Shown one piece after another: positions 16,112 to 24,487 of a DNA stretch of 64,000 nucleotides. The notes under the pieces were generated by a model. That model saw only the letters and a program-made list of their open reading frames with translations. It did no database searches and had not been told where the DNA came from. The translations under genes and the position numbers were made by a program. This stretch comes from Wohlfahrtiimonas sp. G9077 (lineage in GTDB: Bacteria; Pseudomonadota; Gammaproteobacteria; Cardiobacteriales; Wohlfahrtiimonadaceae). Each line of letters starts with the position of its first letter. Positions within the stretch are counted from its first letter, which is position 1. The stretch is taken from assembly GCF_002252155.1 (NCBI RefSeq), contig NZ_NEFD01000005.1, positions 1 through 64,000 on the forward strand, written 5' to 3'.

Positions 16112-17917
16112 ATGTTTGATGCGGCGGCATTTTTAAAAACTGTTCCCACAAAGCCTGGCATCTACATCATGCGAGATGCCAGCGATGTGATCATCTATGT
16201 GGGTAAAGCCAAAAATTTAAAAAACCGCTTATCCAGTTACTTTCGAGCGTCCGGCTTGTCCACAAAGACCCTAGCGCTCGTCAGTCACATTGCGAGCATC
16301 GAAGTCACCATCACCAACAGTGAAAATGATGCGCTGCGCTTAGAAAGTAACCTCATCAAAAAGCATCGCCCACGGTATAACGTGAGCCTGATTGATGATA
16401 AAAGTTACCCTTATATTTATCTCTCCCTTGGACAATATCCGCGCTTAGCCTATTACCGTGGCAGCAAAAAACATAAAGGGTGCTATTTTGGTCCTTATCC
16501 TTCCTCTTCTGTGGTGCGCGACACATTAGATTTAATGAAAAAACTCTTTTTGATTCGCCAATGTGAGGATTCTGTCTTTAAACACAGAACGCGCCCGTGC
16601 CTGCAATATCAAATCAAACGATGCAGCGCGCCATGCGTCAATAAAATCACACCCGAGCAATATCAAAAAGATGTGCACAATGCCGTGCTCTTTTTAGAGG
16701 GCAACGCCCAAACATTAATCAGCGAATTGGTCAGCCGCATGCAACAATGCGTGGCAGATTTAAAATTTGAAGCCGCTGCCGTGATTCGTGATCAAATCAA
16801 AGCACTGCAAGCGGTGCAATCCACCAATGACATTGAGCAAGGCAGCGCGTCTCTCGATTTGATTGCCCACGCAGACAAAGGCGGGCTTCATGCAGTGGAA
16901 GTGCTCACCATTCGTGATGGGCGCGTGTTGGGCGCGCGGGCTTATTTTCCTAAAGTGCCGAGCAATACAGAAGCGGTTGAGATTTTACAAAGTTTTATTG
17001 AACAATATTATGATGCCGCACGTTTACCGCCAAGCCACATCATCCTCAATCATGCATTGGCGCCCGAGCACAGCGCATGGCTTGAAAGCCATTTGAGTGA
17101 ATTGAGCGGCCGTAAAATTATCATTGCCCACAACGTCAAAGGACAGCGCGCCCGCTGGCTCGATCTGGCCCATAAAAATGCCGTACAAGCCATTGAGATT
17201 AAATTAGCGGGTGCAAGTAACATTCACCATCGTTTACAAGAATTGGCCGATTTACTGCATTTGCCAGAGATTGAGCGCATCGAATGCTTTGACATATCCC
17301 ACAGTTTTGGTGAAAAAACCGTCGCCTCAGATGTTGTGTACACCAAAGAGGGAGTGACGAAAAAATTCTATCGCCGTTTTAACATTGAAGGCATCACAGG
17401 GGGCGATGATTACGCTGCGATGCGCCAAGCCATCACGCGCCGCTTTAGCCACACTGAGGACAATCCATTGCCAGACATTTTGCTCATCGATGGCGGTAAA
17501 AACCAACTGCAAGTGGGCATTGATGTGATGCGTGAGCTTGGCATTGATTCGGTACTTTTAATTGGCGTTGCCAAAGGTGAAGGCAGAAAGGTTGGCTTAG
17601 AAACACTGTGGAAAGCTGGTGATGACACGCCCATTGACATTGAAAGCACCAGTGCTGCCTTTCATCTTATTACTCAAATTCGTGATGAAGCGCATCGCTT
17701 TGCCATTGAAGGGCATCGCTCACAGCGCGATAAACTGCGCCGGCGTTCTGTCCTAGAAGACATTAAGGGCATTGGCCCGCAGCGACGCGCCACGTTGCTC
17801 AGCCATTTTGGCGGGCTCTCTGCCCTAAAAAATGCCACAATTGAGGACATTGCTACAGTGCCGGGGATCAGCAATCATTTAGCCAAAGTGATTTATGAGG
17901 CGCTGCATGAAACGTAA
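16112..17917 (+). CDS. uvrC: Excinuclease ABC subunit C
   Basis: Nucleotide excision repair nuclease of 601 residues that makes both incisions around a UvrB-marked lesion. The N-terminal GIY-YIG domain (PGIYIMRDA...YVGKAKNLKNR, about 13-40), the UVR UvrB-binding motif (about 205-235), the RNase H-like C-terminal nuclease and the final helix-hairpin-helix pair (IKGIGPQRR and TVPGISNHLA) are all present. It starts 2 bp after the amidotransferase stop, so it is part of that transcript. No terminator is visible before the converging pabA. Confidence 0.96.
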   Translation: MFDAAAFLKTVPTKPGIYIMRDASDVIIYVGKAKNLKNRLSSYFRASGLSTKTLALVSHIASIEVTITNSENDALRLESNLIKKHRPRYNVSLIDDKSYPYIYLSLGQYPRLAYYRGSKKHKGCYFGPYPSSSVVRDTLDLMKKLFLIRQCEDSVFKHRTRPCLQYQIKRCSAPCVNKITPEQYQKDVHNAVLFLEGNAQTLISELVSRMQQCVADLKFEAAAVIRDQIKALQAVQSTNDIEQGSASLDLIAHADKGGLHAVEVLTIRDGRVLGARAYFPKVPSNTEAVEILQSFIEQYYDAARLPPSHIILNHALAPEHSAWLESHLSELSGRKIIIAHNVKGQRARWLDLAHKNAVQAIEIKLAGASNIHHRLQELADLLHLPEIERIECFDISHSFGEKTVASDVVYTKEGVTKKFYRRFNIEGITGGDDYAAMRQAITRRFSHTEDNPLPDILLIDGGKNQLQVGIDVMRELGIDSVLLIGVAKGEGRKVGLETLWKAGDDTPIDIESTSAAFHLITQIRDEAHRFAIEGHRSQRDKLRRRSVLEDIKGIGPQRRATLLSHFGGLSALKNATIEDIATVPGISNHLAKVIYEALHET

Positions 17918-17927
17918 TTCACTATTG

Positions 17928-18518
17928 TCAGCGCACACATCCACGCCGACGCAAAAAGTTCGCCAGCATTAAGTGACCATAATCCGTCAAAATGGATTCA
18001 GGGTGAAATTGCACGCCTTCGACATCATAAAGTTTATGGCGAACGCCCATGATTTCACGCTTGTCCTGTGCCGTTGTGTAAGATGCACTCACCTCTAAAC
18101 AATCGGGCAATGCGGCATCATCCACAATCAATGAGTGATAACGCGCCACTTTAATGGGATTGGGCACGCCGCTGAAAACGCCCATGCCATCGTGATCAAT
18201 CAATGATGTTTTGCCATGCATCACACGCTCAGCATGCACAATCTTGCCGCCATAGACTTCGGCAATGCACTCGTGACCAAGGCAAATGCCTAAAATTGGG
18301 ATGCGTCCTGCAAATTGGCGAATCAATTCAAGTGTAATGCCTGAATCCTGCGGCGTTCCCGGACCTGGAGATAAAATAAACGCATCGATTGGCAATTGTT
18401 CTAATTGCTCAATGGTGATCTGATCATTTTTATAAACAATCGGCGGATGCCCCAATTGCTGCAAATACGCCACAATGTTGTACGTGAAAGAGTCATAATT
18501 ATCGATTAAACAGATCAT
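17928..18518 (-). CDS. pabA: Aminodeoxychorismate/anthranilate synthase glutamine amidotransferase
   Basis: Class I glutaminase subunit of 196 residues that supplies ammonia to the chorismate-binding partner. The catalytic triad is Cys79 (LGICLGHE), His172 and Glu174 (QFHPES). ATG 18518 overlaps the pabB-pabC stop by 4 bp, so translation is coupled and the folate role (4-amino-4-deoxychorismate) is favoured. In many bacteria one PabA/TrpG subunit serves both folate and tryptophan synthesis. The reading frame extends 61 codons further upstream inside pabC, which is not family-like. Confidence 0.9.
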   Translation of the reverse strand: MICLIDNYDSFTYNIVAYLQQLGHPPIVYKNDQITIEQLEQLPIDAFILSPGPGTPQDSGITLELIRQFAGRIPILGICLGHECIAEVYGGKIVHAERVMHGKTSLIDHDGMGVFSGVPNPIKVARYHSLIVDDAALPDCLEVSASYTTAQDKREIMGVRHKLYDVEGVQFHPESILTDYGHLMLANFLRRRGCVR

Positions 18519-20317
18519 GCCAATGCCTTTAATCTCACATCCACACAGCCGCGCACAGAGTTCGTTAGCACAATGCGATCTGCCATTTGAATGTCTTGGG
18601 GATACAGCAGTTTTTCCGTGCATACATTGCCCAGTGTCTGAAGCCATGCTTGACGCATCACGCCATTGACAATGCCAGTGGTTAAAGGCGGCGTATACCA
18701 ATGTCCATTTTTTTCAATGAAGACATTATGAAACGAGCCTTCGGTGATTTCCCCGCGCTCATTGAGCAATAATGCATCATAGCAATCATGCTGCTTCGCG
18801 GCTTCATATGCTTTGTGATATAAAGTACGTTCTGTGGTTTTATGGGGGAAAAGCGGATGCTTTGAATCCACTTTGACATCACTGATGATGATTTCAAGCG
18901 GCGATGAATGATGGATGATGGGAGCATGTGTCAATTCAAAATTGCCTTGTTGATCCACCACCAAACGAATTTTCTGATCTTCTGTAAAGGGCTGCGTTAC
19001 CAATTCATCAAGCGCGGCTTGAATGCTAGCAAGTTGAGCCTTAAATCCAAGCGCTGCCATTGAATGGGTTAAGCGCATTAAATGCGCATCTAACCGCGCA
19101 ATACTTGCTGTTTGATGCATCAAGCGCATGGACTCAATGAGCTGAACATTTGCCGTCATGCCCGTTAAAAAGCGCGCCTTTAATAAACACTCTTGATACT
19201 CTTCCGTGCACACTGAATCAGCAATGATGCCACCGCCGACACCTAAGCGGGCTTGCCCATCTTCATTGATCACACATGTGCGAATGGGCACATTAAAACA
19301 CATGTCATTGTCCGGCGTCATATAACCAATCGCGCCCGTATATACGCCGCGCAGTGCATCTTCAATCTGTTCGATGATCTCCATCGTGCGGATTTTCGGT
19401 GCACCTGTAATGGAGCCACAGGGGAATAAATTGGTGAAAATCTCCCTCATGCTGATGTCGGTGGGCACGCGCCCTGTCACCGTGGAAATCATTTGATGCA
19501 CAGTTTCATAACTTTGAATCTCAAACAAACGATTGACGGAAACTGTCCCCGGCACTGTAATGCGGCTCATGTCATTGCGAATCAGATCCACGATCATCAC
19601 ATTTTCTGACAATGTTTTTTCATCCGCTCGCATGTGCTGCAAAATGGCTTGATCTTCCGCCTCATTCTGCCCGCGGGCAAACGTGCCTTTCATGGGCTTT
19701 GATTCAATCCATTGCCCTTTTTTACGGAAAAAAAGCTCAGGCGAAATGGATAAAATCGTCGATTCTGGGAATTTAAGGAGCGCGCCATATTCAACTTTTT
19801 GGCGCTGACGCAACGCTTGATACAGGGCAAATGGATGACCTTTAAGCAAAAAATCATAATGCGTCGTAAAATTGATTTGATACGTATTGCCATCGGTAAT
19901 GTTTTGCTGGATCACATCAAATTTTTGGGCATATTCATCTTCACTCAATGCAAAAGTCAGCCCTTCAACTTCTGCTGAACCACATTCGAGCGCATCAAAA
20001 TAACGTTGCACCTGATCTTGCGAAATGCGTTCTGCCGTTTTAAAGGCATACATGTGCAGCAAAATATCATCGTTGCGAGCGGTGCAATGATCAAATGTTT
20101 GGCGATCCACCGTATAGTAACCGGCTTCATAACTCACATAACCGGCCACATAATGGCCACTTTGACGAAGCGCATCAAGGGTTTGAAATGCCTCAGATAA
20201 TTGATGACCATCGCGGCAAATCACTTCTGCTGCCGGTGAATGAAACAGCCATGCATCTTCGCCGGCTGTTTTGGTGTTTTCCAATAGGATAAAACAATCT
20301 TGATCAAGCAAATTCAT
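18515..20317 (-). CDS. pabB: Fused aminodeoxychorismate synthase PabB and lyase PabC
   Basis: A 600-residue bifunctional folate enzyme. Residues 1 to about 385 form the chorismate-binding PabB domain; KPMKGT with Lys210 is the PabB signature, where anthranilate synthases carry PIAGT, and the chorismate motif CGSITGAPK follows. Residues from about 390 form a fold-type IV aminotransferase-like PabC domain, with the likely pyridoxal-phosphate Lys in HKTTERTLY and the motif EGSFHNVF. The fusion makes p-aminobenzoate from chorismate with PabA, whose gene overlaps by 4 bp. It follows a hypothetical gene after 5 bp. Confidence 0.93.
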   Translation of the reverse strand: MNLLDQDCFILLENTKTAGEDAWLFHSPAAEVICRDGHQLSEAFQTLDALRQSGHYVAGYVSYEAGYYTVDRQTFDHCTARNDDILLHMYAFKTAERISQDQVQRYFDALECGSAEVEGLTFALSEDEYAQKFDVIQQNITDGNTYQINFTTHYDFLLKGHPFALYQALRQRQKVEYGALLKFPESTILSISPELFFRKKGQWIESKPMKGTFARGQNEAEDQAILQHMRADEKTLSENVMIVDLIRNDMSRITVPGTVSVNRLFEIQSYETVHQMISTVTGRVPTDISMREIFTNLFPCGSITGAPKIRTMEIIEQIEDALRGVYTGAIGYMTPDNDMCFNVPIRTCVINEDGQARLGVGGGIIADSVCTEEYQECLLKARFLTGMTANVQLIESMRLMHQTASIARLDAHLMRLTHSMAALGFKAQLASIQAALDELVTQPFTEDQKIRLVVDQQGNFELTHAPIIHHSSPLEIIISDVKVDSKHPLFPHKTTERTLYHKAYEAAKQHDCYDALLLNERGEITEGSFHNVFIEKNGHWYTPPLTTGIVNGVMRQAWLQTLGNVCTEKLLYPQDIQMADRIVLTNSVRGCVDVRLKALA

Positions 20318-20322
20318 AATGA

Positions 20323-20781
20323 CTAAAACGTTTCAGTGATGTCAAAATCCGTGATTTCATAAATGAGCTCATAGAGCATCTCTTCGCCGACATCTTCATA
20401 GGATTCATCCACAAACGGGAAGCCTAAACGCTGCTCTTCGGGCAAATAATGGCCCATGTTGCCGGCCACTTGTTGCTCTGCCTCGATCCATTGGCGCGTC
20501 AGCTCCCCATTGTCATAATGCTCAAACCATAAACCTTCGGCCTCATCATTGACGGCAAAAAAGTAGAGTTTGTGCCCTGTTGATAATTTTTTTAATCTGC
20601 GGGCAAAATTCTCCTCAAAGCAGTGATCAACGGGCATACAGACAAAGGTCCATTCACCATGCGTCATGCTCACCGCTTGATTTTGCAACACAGTATCATA
20701 TAGATCATGCTGCTGCGCCACCGCAGAGAAATGGTTGGCTAACTCCGAAAACTTCGGCGCGAAAACAATGGCGATGTCCAT
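20323..20781 (-). CDS. Hypothetical acidic protein upstream of pabB
   Basis: A 152-residue cytoplasmic protein that I do not recognise. It begins MDIAIVFAPKFSEL, has no signal peptide or membrane segment, and ends in a strongly acidic tail (DESYEDVGEEMLYELIYEITDFDITE). ATG 20781 is preferred over an upstream in-frame ATG (20838) that would add a hydrophobic stretch; a possible -10 TACAAT lies at 20819-20824. It precedes the pabB-pabC gene by 5 bp, so it is probably the first gene of the p-aminobenzoate operon and starts just beyond the mog terminator. Confidence 0.7.
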   Translation of the reverse strand: MDIAIVFAPKFSELANHFSAVAQQHDLYDTVLQNQAVSMTHGEWTFVCMPVDHCFEENFARRLKKLSTGHKLYFFAVNDEAEGLWFEHYDNGELTRQWIEAEQQVAGNMGHYLPEEQRLGFPFVDESYEDVGEEMLYELIYEITDFDITETF

Positions 20782-20874
20782 ATACAATCCTATCCACAGA
20801 AAATGAAGCAAGGGCGATATTGTAGTACAACCAGCCATGAATTGCTCTGAGGAAACACGAATTTATTTCACCCA

Positions 20875-20901
20875 TAAAAAATGCTTCCCGAAGGAAGCAT
20901 T
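20875..20901 (-). terminator. Terminator after mog with UUCG tetraloop
   Basis: On the minus strand AATGCTTCC pairs with GGAAGCATT around a TTCG loop (c(UUCG)g, unusually stable), followed by a T-run. It lies 18 bp after the mog stop and closes the nuo-mog transcript. Confidence 0.9.
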
Positions 20902-20918
20902 CATCTTTGCAAAATCGC

Positions 20919-21482
20919 CTATTTTTTCTTTGGGCGAAATGCCTGACACTGTGCAGGATCTGTCTCCATAAAAGGTGCGCCGATCAAATCTAAACAGTAA
21001 GGAATCGCTGAGAAAATCCCATGGACGATCACTTCATTGTTTTCACCGCGCACGCCGCCTAATGTTTCAGCAATCGCTTTTGGGCGACCTGGCAAATTGA
21101 CAATCAAACTTTGCCCACGAATCACCGCCACTTGGCGCGATAAAATCGCCGTTGGCACATAATACAGGCTGATTTGACGCATCTGCTCACCAAAACCTGG
21201 CATCTCTTTATCAGCAACTGCTAAGGTTGCCTCAGGCGTCACATCACGAATGGCAGGACCGGTGCCGCCTGTGGTCAACACAAGCGAACACCCTTCATCA
21301 TCCACCAAACGCTTTAATGTGGCTTCAATCTCTGCTTGTGTATCGGCGATCAATGCCTCCACAAACGTCATTGGCGTCGTCACCGCTTTTTCTAACCACG
21401 CTTTTAAAGCTGGCAATCCCTCATCTTGATAGATGCCGGCACTTGCGCGATCACTGACAGAAACTAAACCAATTTTCATCAT
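20919..21482 (-). CDS. mog: Molybdopterin adenylyltransferase
   Basis: A 187-residue MogA-family enzyme that adenylylates molybdopterin before molybdenum insertion. The family motif TTGGTGPAIRDVTPEAT (about 70-86) and the PGRPKAI region are intact. Two tandem ATGs (21482 and 21479) follow AAGGAAAAAG; the first is used. It begins 9 bp after nuoN with no intervening terminator and is followed by a strong one, so it is probably expressed as the last gene of the nuo operon. No other molybdenum cofactor gene is in the window. Confidence 0.92.
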   Translation of the reverse strand: MMKIGLVSVSDRASAGIYQDEGLPALKAWLEKAVTTPMTFVEALIADTQAEIEATLKRLVDDEGCSLVLTTGGTGPAIRDVTPEATLAVADKEMPGFGEQMRQISLYYVPTAILSRQVAVIRGQSLIVNLPGRPKAIAETLGGVRGENNEVIVHGIFSAIPYCLDLIGAPFMETDPAQCQAFRPKKK

Positions 21483-21491
21483 ACTTTTTCC

Positions 21492-22937
21492 TTAAATCAA
21501 TAATGTGGGAACAAATCCCAACAATACTAACAAGAAAACGTTGGCAGAGAAAATCACTTGTGAGCCATAGCAAGGCGTAATGGTGATGTTTGCATTGTCA
21601 TCGGCTTGGTCAAAGAACATCACTTTAATGACGCGTAAGTAGTAGAACAAGCCCACCACAGATGCCAATAAACCGATGATCACTAAGAAACCATAACCGG
21701 ATTGATAGGCATTTTCTAACACAAAGAACTTCGCCACAAAGCCCACAAATGGCGGAATGCCACCCATGGATAACATGATCAATGCCATGAGGACACCTAA
21801 GTAACCATGCTGACGTCCAAAACCTTTTAAGTCAGAGATTTCAGAGATCGATTGCCCATTTTTATTGACCAATAAAATGAAACCAAATGCAGCAATTGTG
21901 GTGAAGGCATATGTGATGGCATAGAAATAACCGGTGGCAGGAATGTTCAAATCATTGCCCGCATACAAGCCTAACAACATAAAACCTGCATGTGATACGG
22001 CTGAATAACCCAACATGCGGCGAAGGTTCGTTTGACGAAGTGCCACAAAGTTACCGATCACAAAGGATAGGATGATCACAATCGCAAGCATTTGTTGCCA
22101 TTGTTCCGTCACTTGATAACCGGCCACCATCAACATGGAATAACCCATCGCCATCGCAGCAATTTTAGGCGCAGCACCGATAAACATTGCAACAGGCGCA
22201 GGTGCACCTTCGTACACATCGGGCACCCATGCATGAAATGGTGCCACACCAAGTTTAAAGGCAATGCCCACAACGATGAAGACCAATGAGAAGGTCAAGA
22301 GCATGATGTTTTGATCAAAGTTTTGGCTCGCAATTGAAGAGATTGCTTGACCAATCACTTGTAGATTCAAGGATTGACCGACGCCATATAACAATGCCAT
22401 ACCAAAGAGTAAAATGGCAGACGCCATTGCACCCATGACAAAATATTTCATGGCCGCTTCTGTGGCTTTACCATCTTTACGATTAAAGGCCACCAATGCG
22501 TACATTGGTAAAGACATCAACTCTAATCCTAAATACACCATCAATAATGTATTGGCAGACACCAACACCAACATCCCGATGGTGGATAAGAGAATCAATA
22601 CGTAATATTCAGCGTGATCTAAATTGGTTTCAGACAATTTAGGGAAGCTGTAAATTAAGCCAAGCAATACCACAAGCAACATTGCGCTTTTAAGTTGGCC
22701 ATTGATGCCTGTGAGCACAATTTCACTGTTCCAGAAATACAAAGGCTCTGTGCCTGCTGGCACCACTGTCAACAACACAACGAATGCCGCTAAAATCGCA
22801 ACCATACTCACAAGATGGATCGTCATGATGCGACTTTGCTTGCTGATGCACTCAAGTAAGAGAATGCCCACCACTGCAACTGTCAGAATGATCTCTGGCA
22901 AGATTGCAATAAAGTCCATTGAAGTTAATACGCTCAT
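21492..22937 (-). CDS. nuoN: NADH-quinone oxidoreductase subunit N
   Basis: A 481-residue proton-pumping antiporter-like membrane subunit of complex I with about 14 hydrophobic helices. The conserved Lys in the broken helix region (FKLGVAPFHAWVPDVYEGAP) and the discontinuous-helix motif are visible. It follows nuoM by 16 bp and precedes mog by 9 bp. Confidence 0.97.
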   Translation of the reverse strand: MSVLTSMDFIAILPEIILTVAVVGILLLECISKQSRIMTIHLVSMVAILAAFVVLLTVVPAGTEPLYFWNSEIVLTGINGQLKSAMLLVVLLGLIYSFPKLSETNLDHAEYYVLILLSTIGMLVLVSANTLLMVYLGLELMSLPMYALVAFNRKDGKATEAAMKYFVMGAMASAILLFGMALLYGVGQSLNLQVIGQAISSIASQNFDQNIMLLTFSLVFIVVGIAFKLGVAPFHAWVPDVYEGAPAPVAMFIGAAPKIAAMAMGYSMLMVAGYQVTEQWQQMLAIVIILSFVIGNFVALRQTNLRRMLGYSAVSHAGFMLLGLYAGNDLNIPATGYFYAITYAFTTIAAFGFILLVNKNGQSISEISDLKGFGRQHGYLGVLMALIMLSMGGIPPFVGFVAKFFVLENAYQSGYGFLVIIGLLASVVGLFYYLRVIKVMFFDQADDNANITITPCYGSQVIFSANVFLLVLLGFVPTLLI

Positions 22938-22953
22938 AATGATTTAATCCTTT

Positions 22954-24480
22954 CTATGGCTGTCCATTGATCATTGGAAGACTGGTTAACAGGTGATCGA
23001 TGGATGCCTGCATCACATTTGCAAGTGGCGCTGGCCACACACCTAAGACAATAATGAAGATTGCCAACATGGCGAGTAAGAAGTATTCACGACCATTGAG
23101 ATCCTTCAACTCTTTAACATGTTGATGCACCGCTTCCCCTAAAATCACTCGTTTGGTGAGCCATAAGTTATAGCCCGCACTTAAGATCAAGGATGTTGCC
23201 ACCGCGATTGTGATGTAAATGCCATAATGGAAGCTTGCCAATAACACCCAGAATTCACCAATAAAGCCTGATGTGCCCGGTAAACCTGAATTCGCCATCG
23301 CAAAGAAGATGAAAAATGCCCCAAAGATTGGCATGGAATTGATCACGCCGCCGTAGTCAGCAATTTCACGAGAATGCACGCGGTCATACAACACACCGAT
23401 GGATAAGAACATCGCTGCAGAGACAAAACCGTGAGAGATCATCTGCATCATGCCGCCTTGGATCGCCATCTGATTGGCCGCCATTGGCGCATCTAAAAAC
23501 GCCACCGGCAAAACAAAGCCTAACGTCACAAAGCCCATGTGTGCAATCGATGAATAGGCGATCAATTTTTTCATGTCTTTTTGCGCAAGTGCCACAAAAG
23601 AGATGTAAATGATGGCGATGATGCTCATGGCGATGATCATTGGCGCAAAAAAGGCAATCCCTTCTGGCACGATCGGCAACATGAAACGCAAGAAGCCATA
23701 ACCACCAATTTTAAGTGTAATGGCCGCTAAGATCACAGAACCGCCTGTTGGCGCTTCAACGTGCGCAGATGGCAACCATGTGTGCACAGGCCACATTGGC
23801 ACTTTAACGGCAAAACCTGCTAAGAATGCCAATAACAACCATTTTTGTTGACTCAATGAGAGATCTAAGTCTGCAAAGTTGGCAATCGAAAAGGTTGTGT
23901 TGTTCGACTGCATGTATAAGTAGATGATGCCCACTAACAAGAAGATCGAACCTAAGAAGGTGTATAAGAAGAATTTCAATGCCGCTTGAACACGATTTGG
24001 GCCGCCCCAAATACCGATGATTAAGAACATCGGGATCAACATCGCTTCAAAGAAGACATAGAACAAGATGGAATCCATCGCTGCGAACACACCGTTCATT
24101 AAGCCTGCCATGATGAGGAAGGCACCCAAATATTGGTGGCGCTTATAGGTGATCACATCCCAACCGGCAATCACAACCACAACAGTCATGAAGCTCGTTA
24201 AAAGGATAAATGGCATGGATAAACCATCTACGCCTAAATGGTAGTTGATCCCTAATGTTGGAATCCATTGTTTTAATTCTACAAACTGCATGGCTGCGGT
24301 CTCTGAGTTAAAGAGACCGTAAAGCGGCAATGAAAGCACTAATGTGACAAGACTCGCAAGGAGTGCGAACATTCGCACTCGACACGCATTTTTATCACCC
24401 ATCAATAGTGTCACGATGCCCGTGATAATGGGCACCCAAATCACTAAACTTAACCAAGGCATATTTTCGATACTCATCAT
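22954..24480 (-). CDS. nuoM: NADH-quinone oxidoreductase subunit M
   Basis: A 508-residue antiporter-like proton channel of the membrane arm. The helix pair with the conserved Glu (YVFFEAMLIPMFLIIGIWGG) and the Lys-containing motif VKVPMWPVHTWLPSAHVEAP are present. Two adjacent ATGs start the gene (24480 and 24477). It is 7 bp after nuoL. Confidence 0.97.
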   Translation of the reverse strand: MMSIENMPWLSLVIWVPIITGIVTLLMGDKNACRVRMFALLASLVTLVLSLPLYGLFNSETAAMQFVELKQWIPTLGINYHLGVDGLSMPFILLTSFMTVVVVIAGWDVITYKRHQYLGAFLIMAGLMNGVFAAMDSILFYVFFEAMLIPMFLIIGIWGGPNRVQAALKFFLYTFLGSIFLLVGIIYLYMQSNNTTFSIANFADLDLSLSQQKWLLLAFLAGFAVKVPMWPVHTWLPSAHVEAPTGGSVILAAITLKIGGYGFLRFMLPIVPEGIAFFAPMIIAMSIIAIIYISFVALAQKDMKKLIAYSSIAHMGFVTLGFVLPVAFLDAPMAANQMAIQGGMMQMISHGFVSAAMFLSIGVLYDRVHSREIADYGGVINSMPIFGAFFIFFAMANSGLPGTSGFIGEFWVLLASFHYGIYITIAVATSLILSAGYNLWLTKRVILGEAVHQHVKELKDLNGREYFLLAMLAIFIIVLGVWPAPLANVMQASIDHLLTSLPMINGQP

Positions 24481-24487
24481 TATGTCC

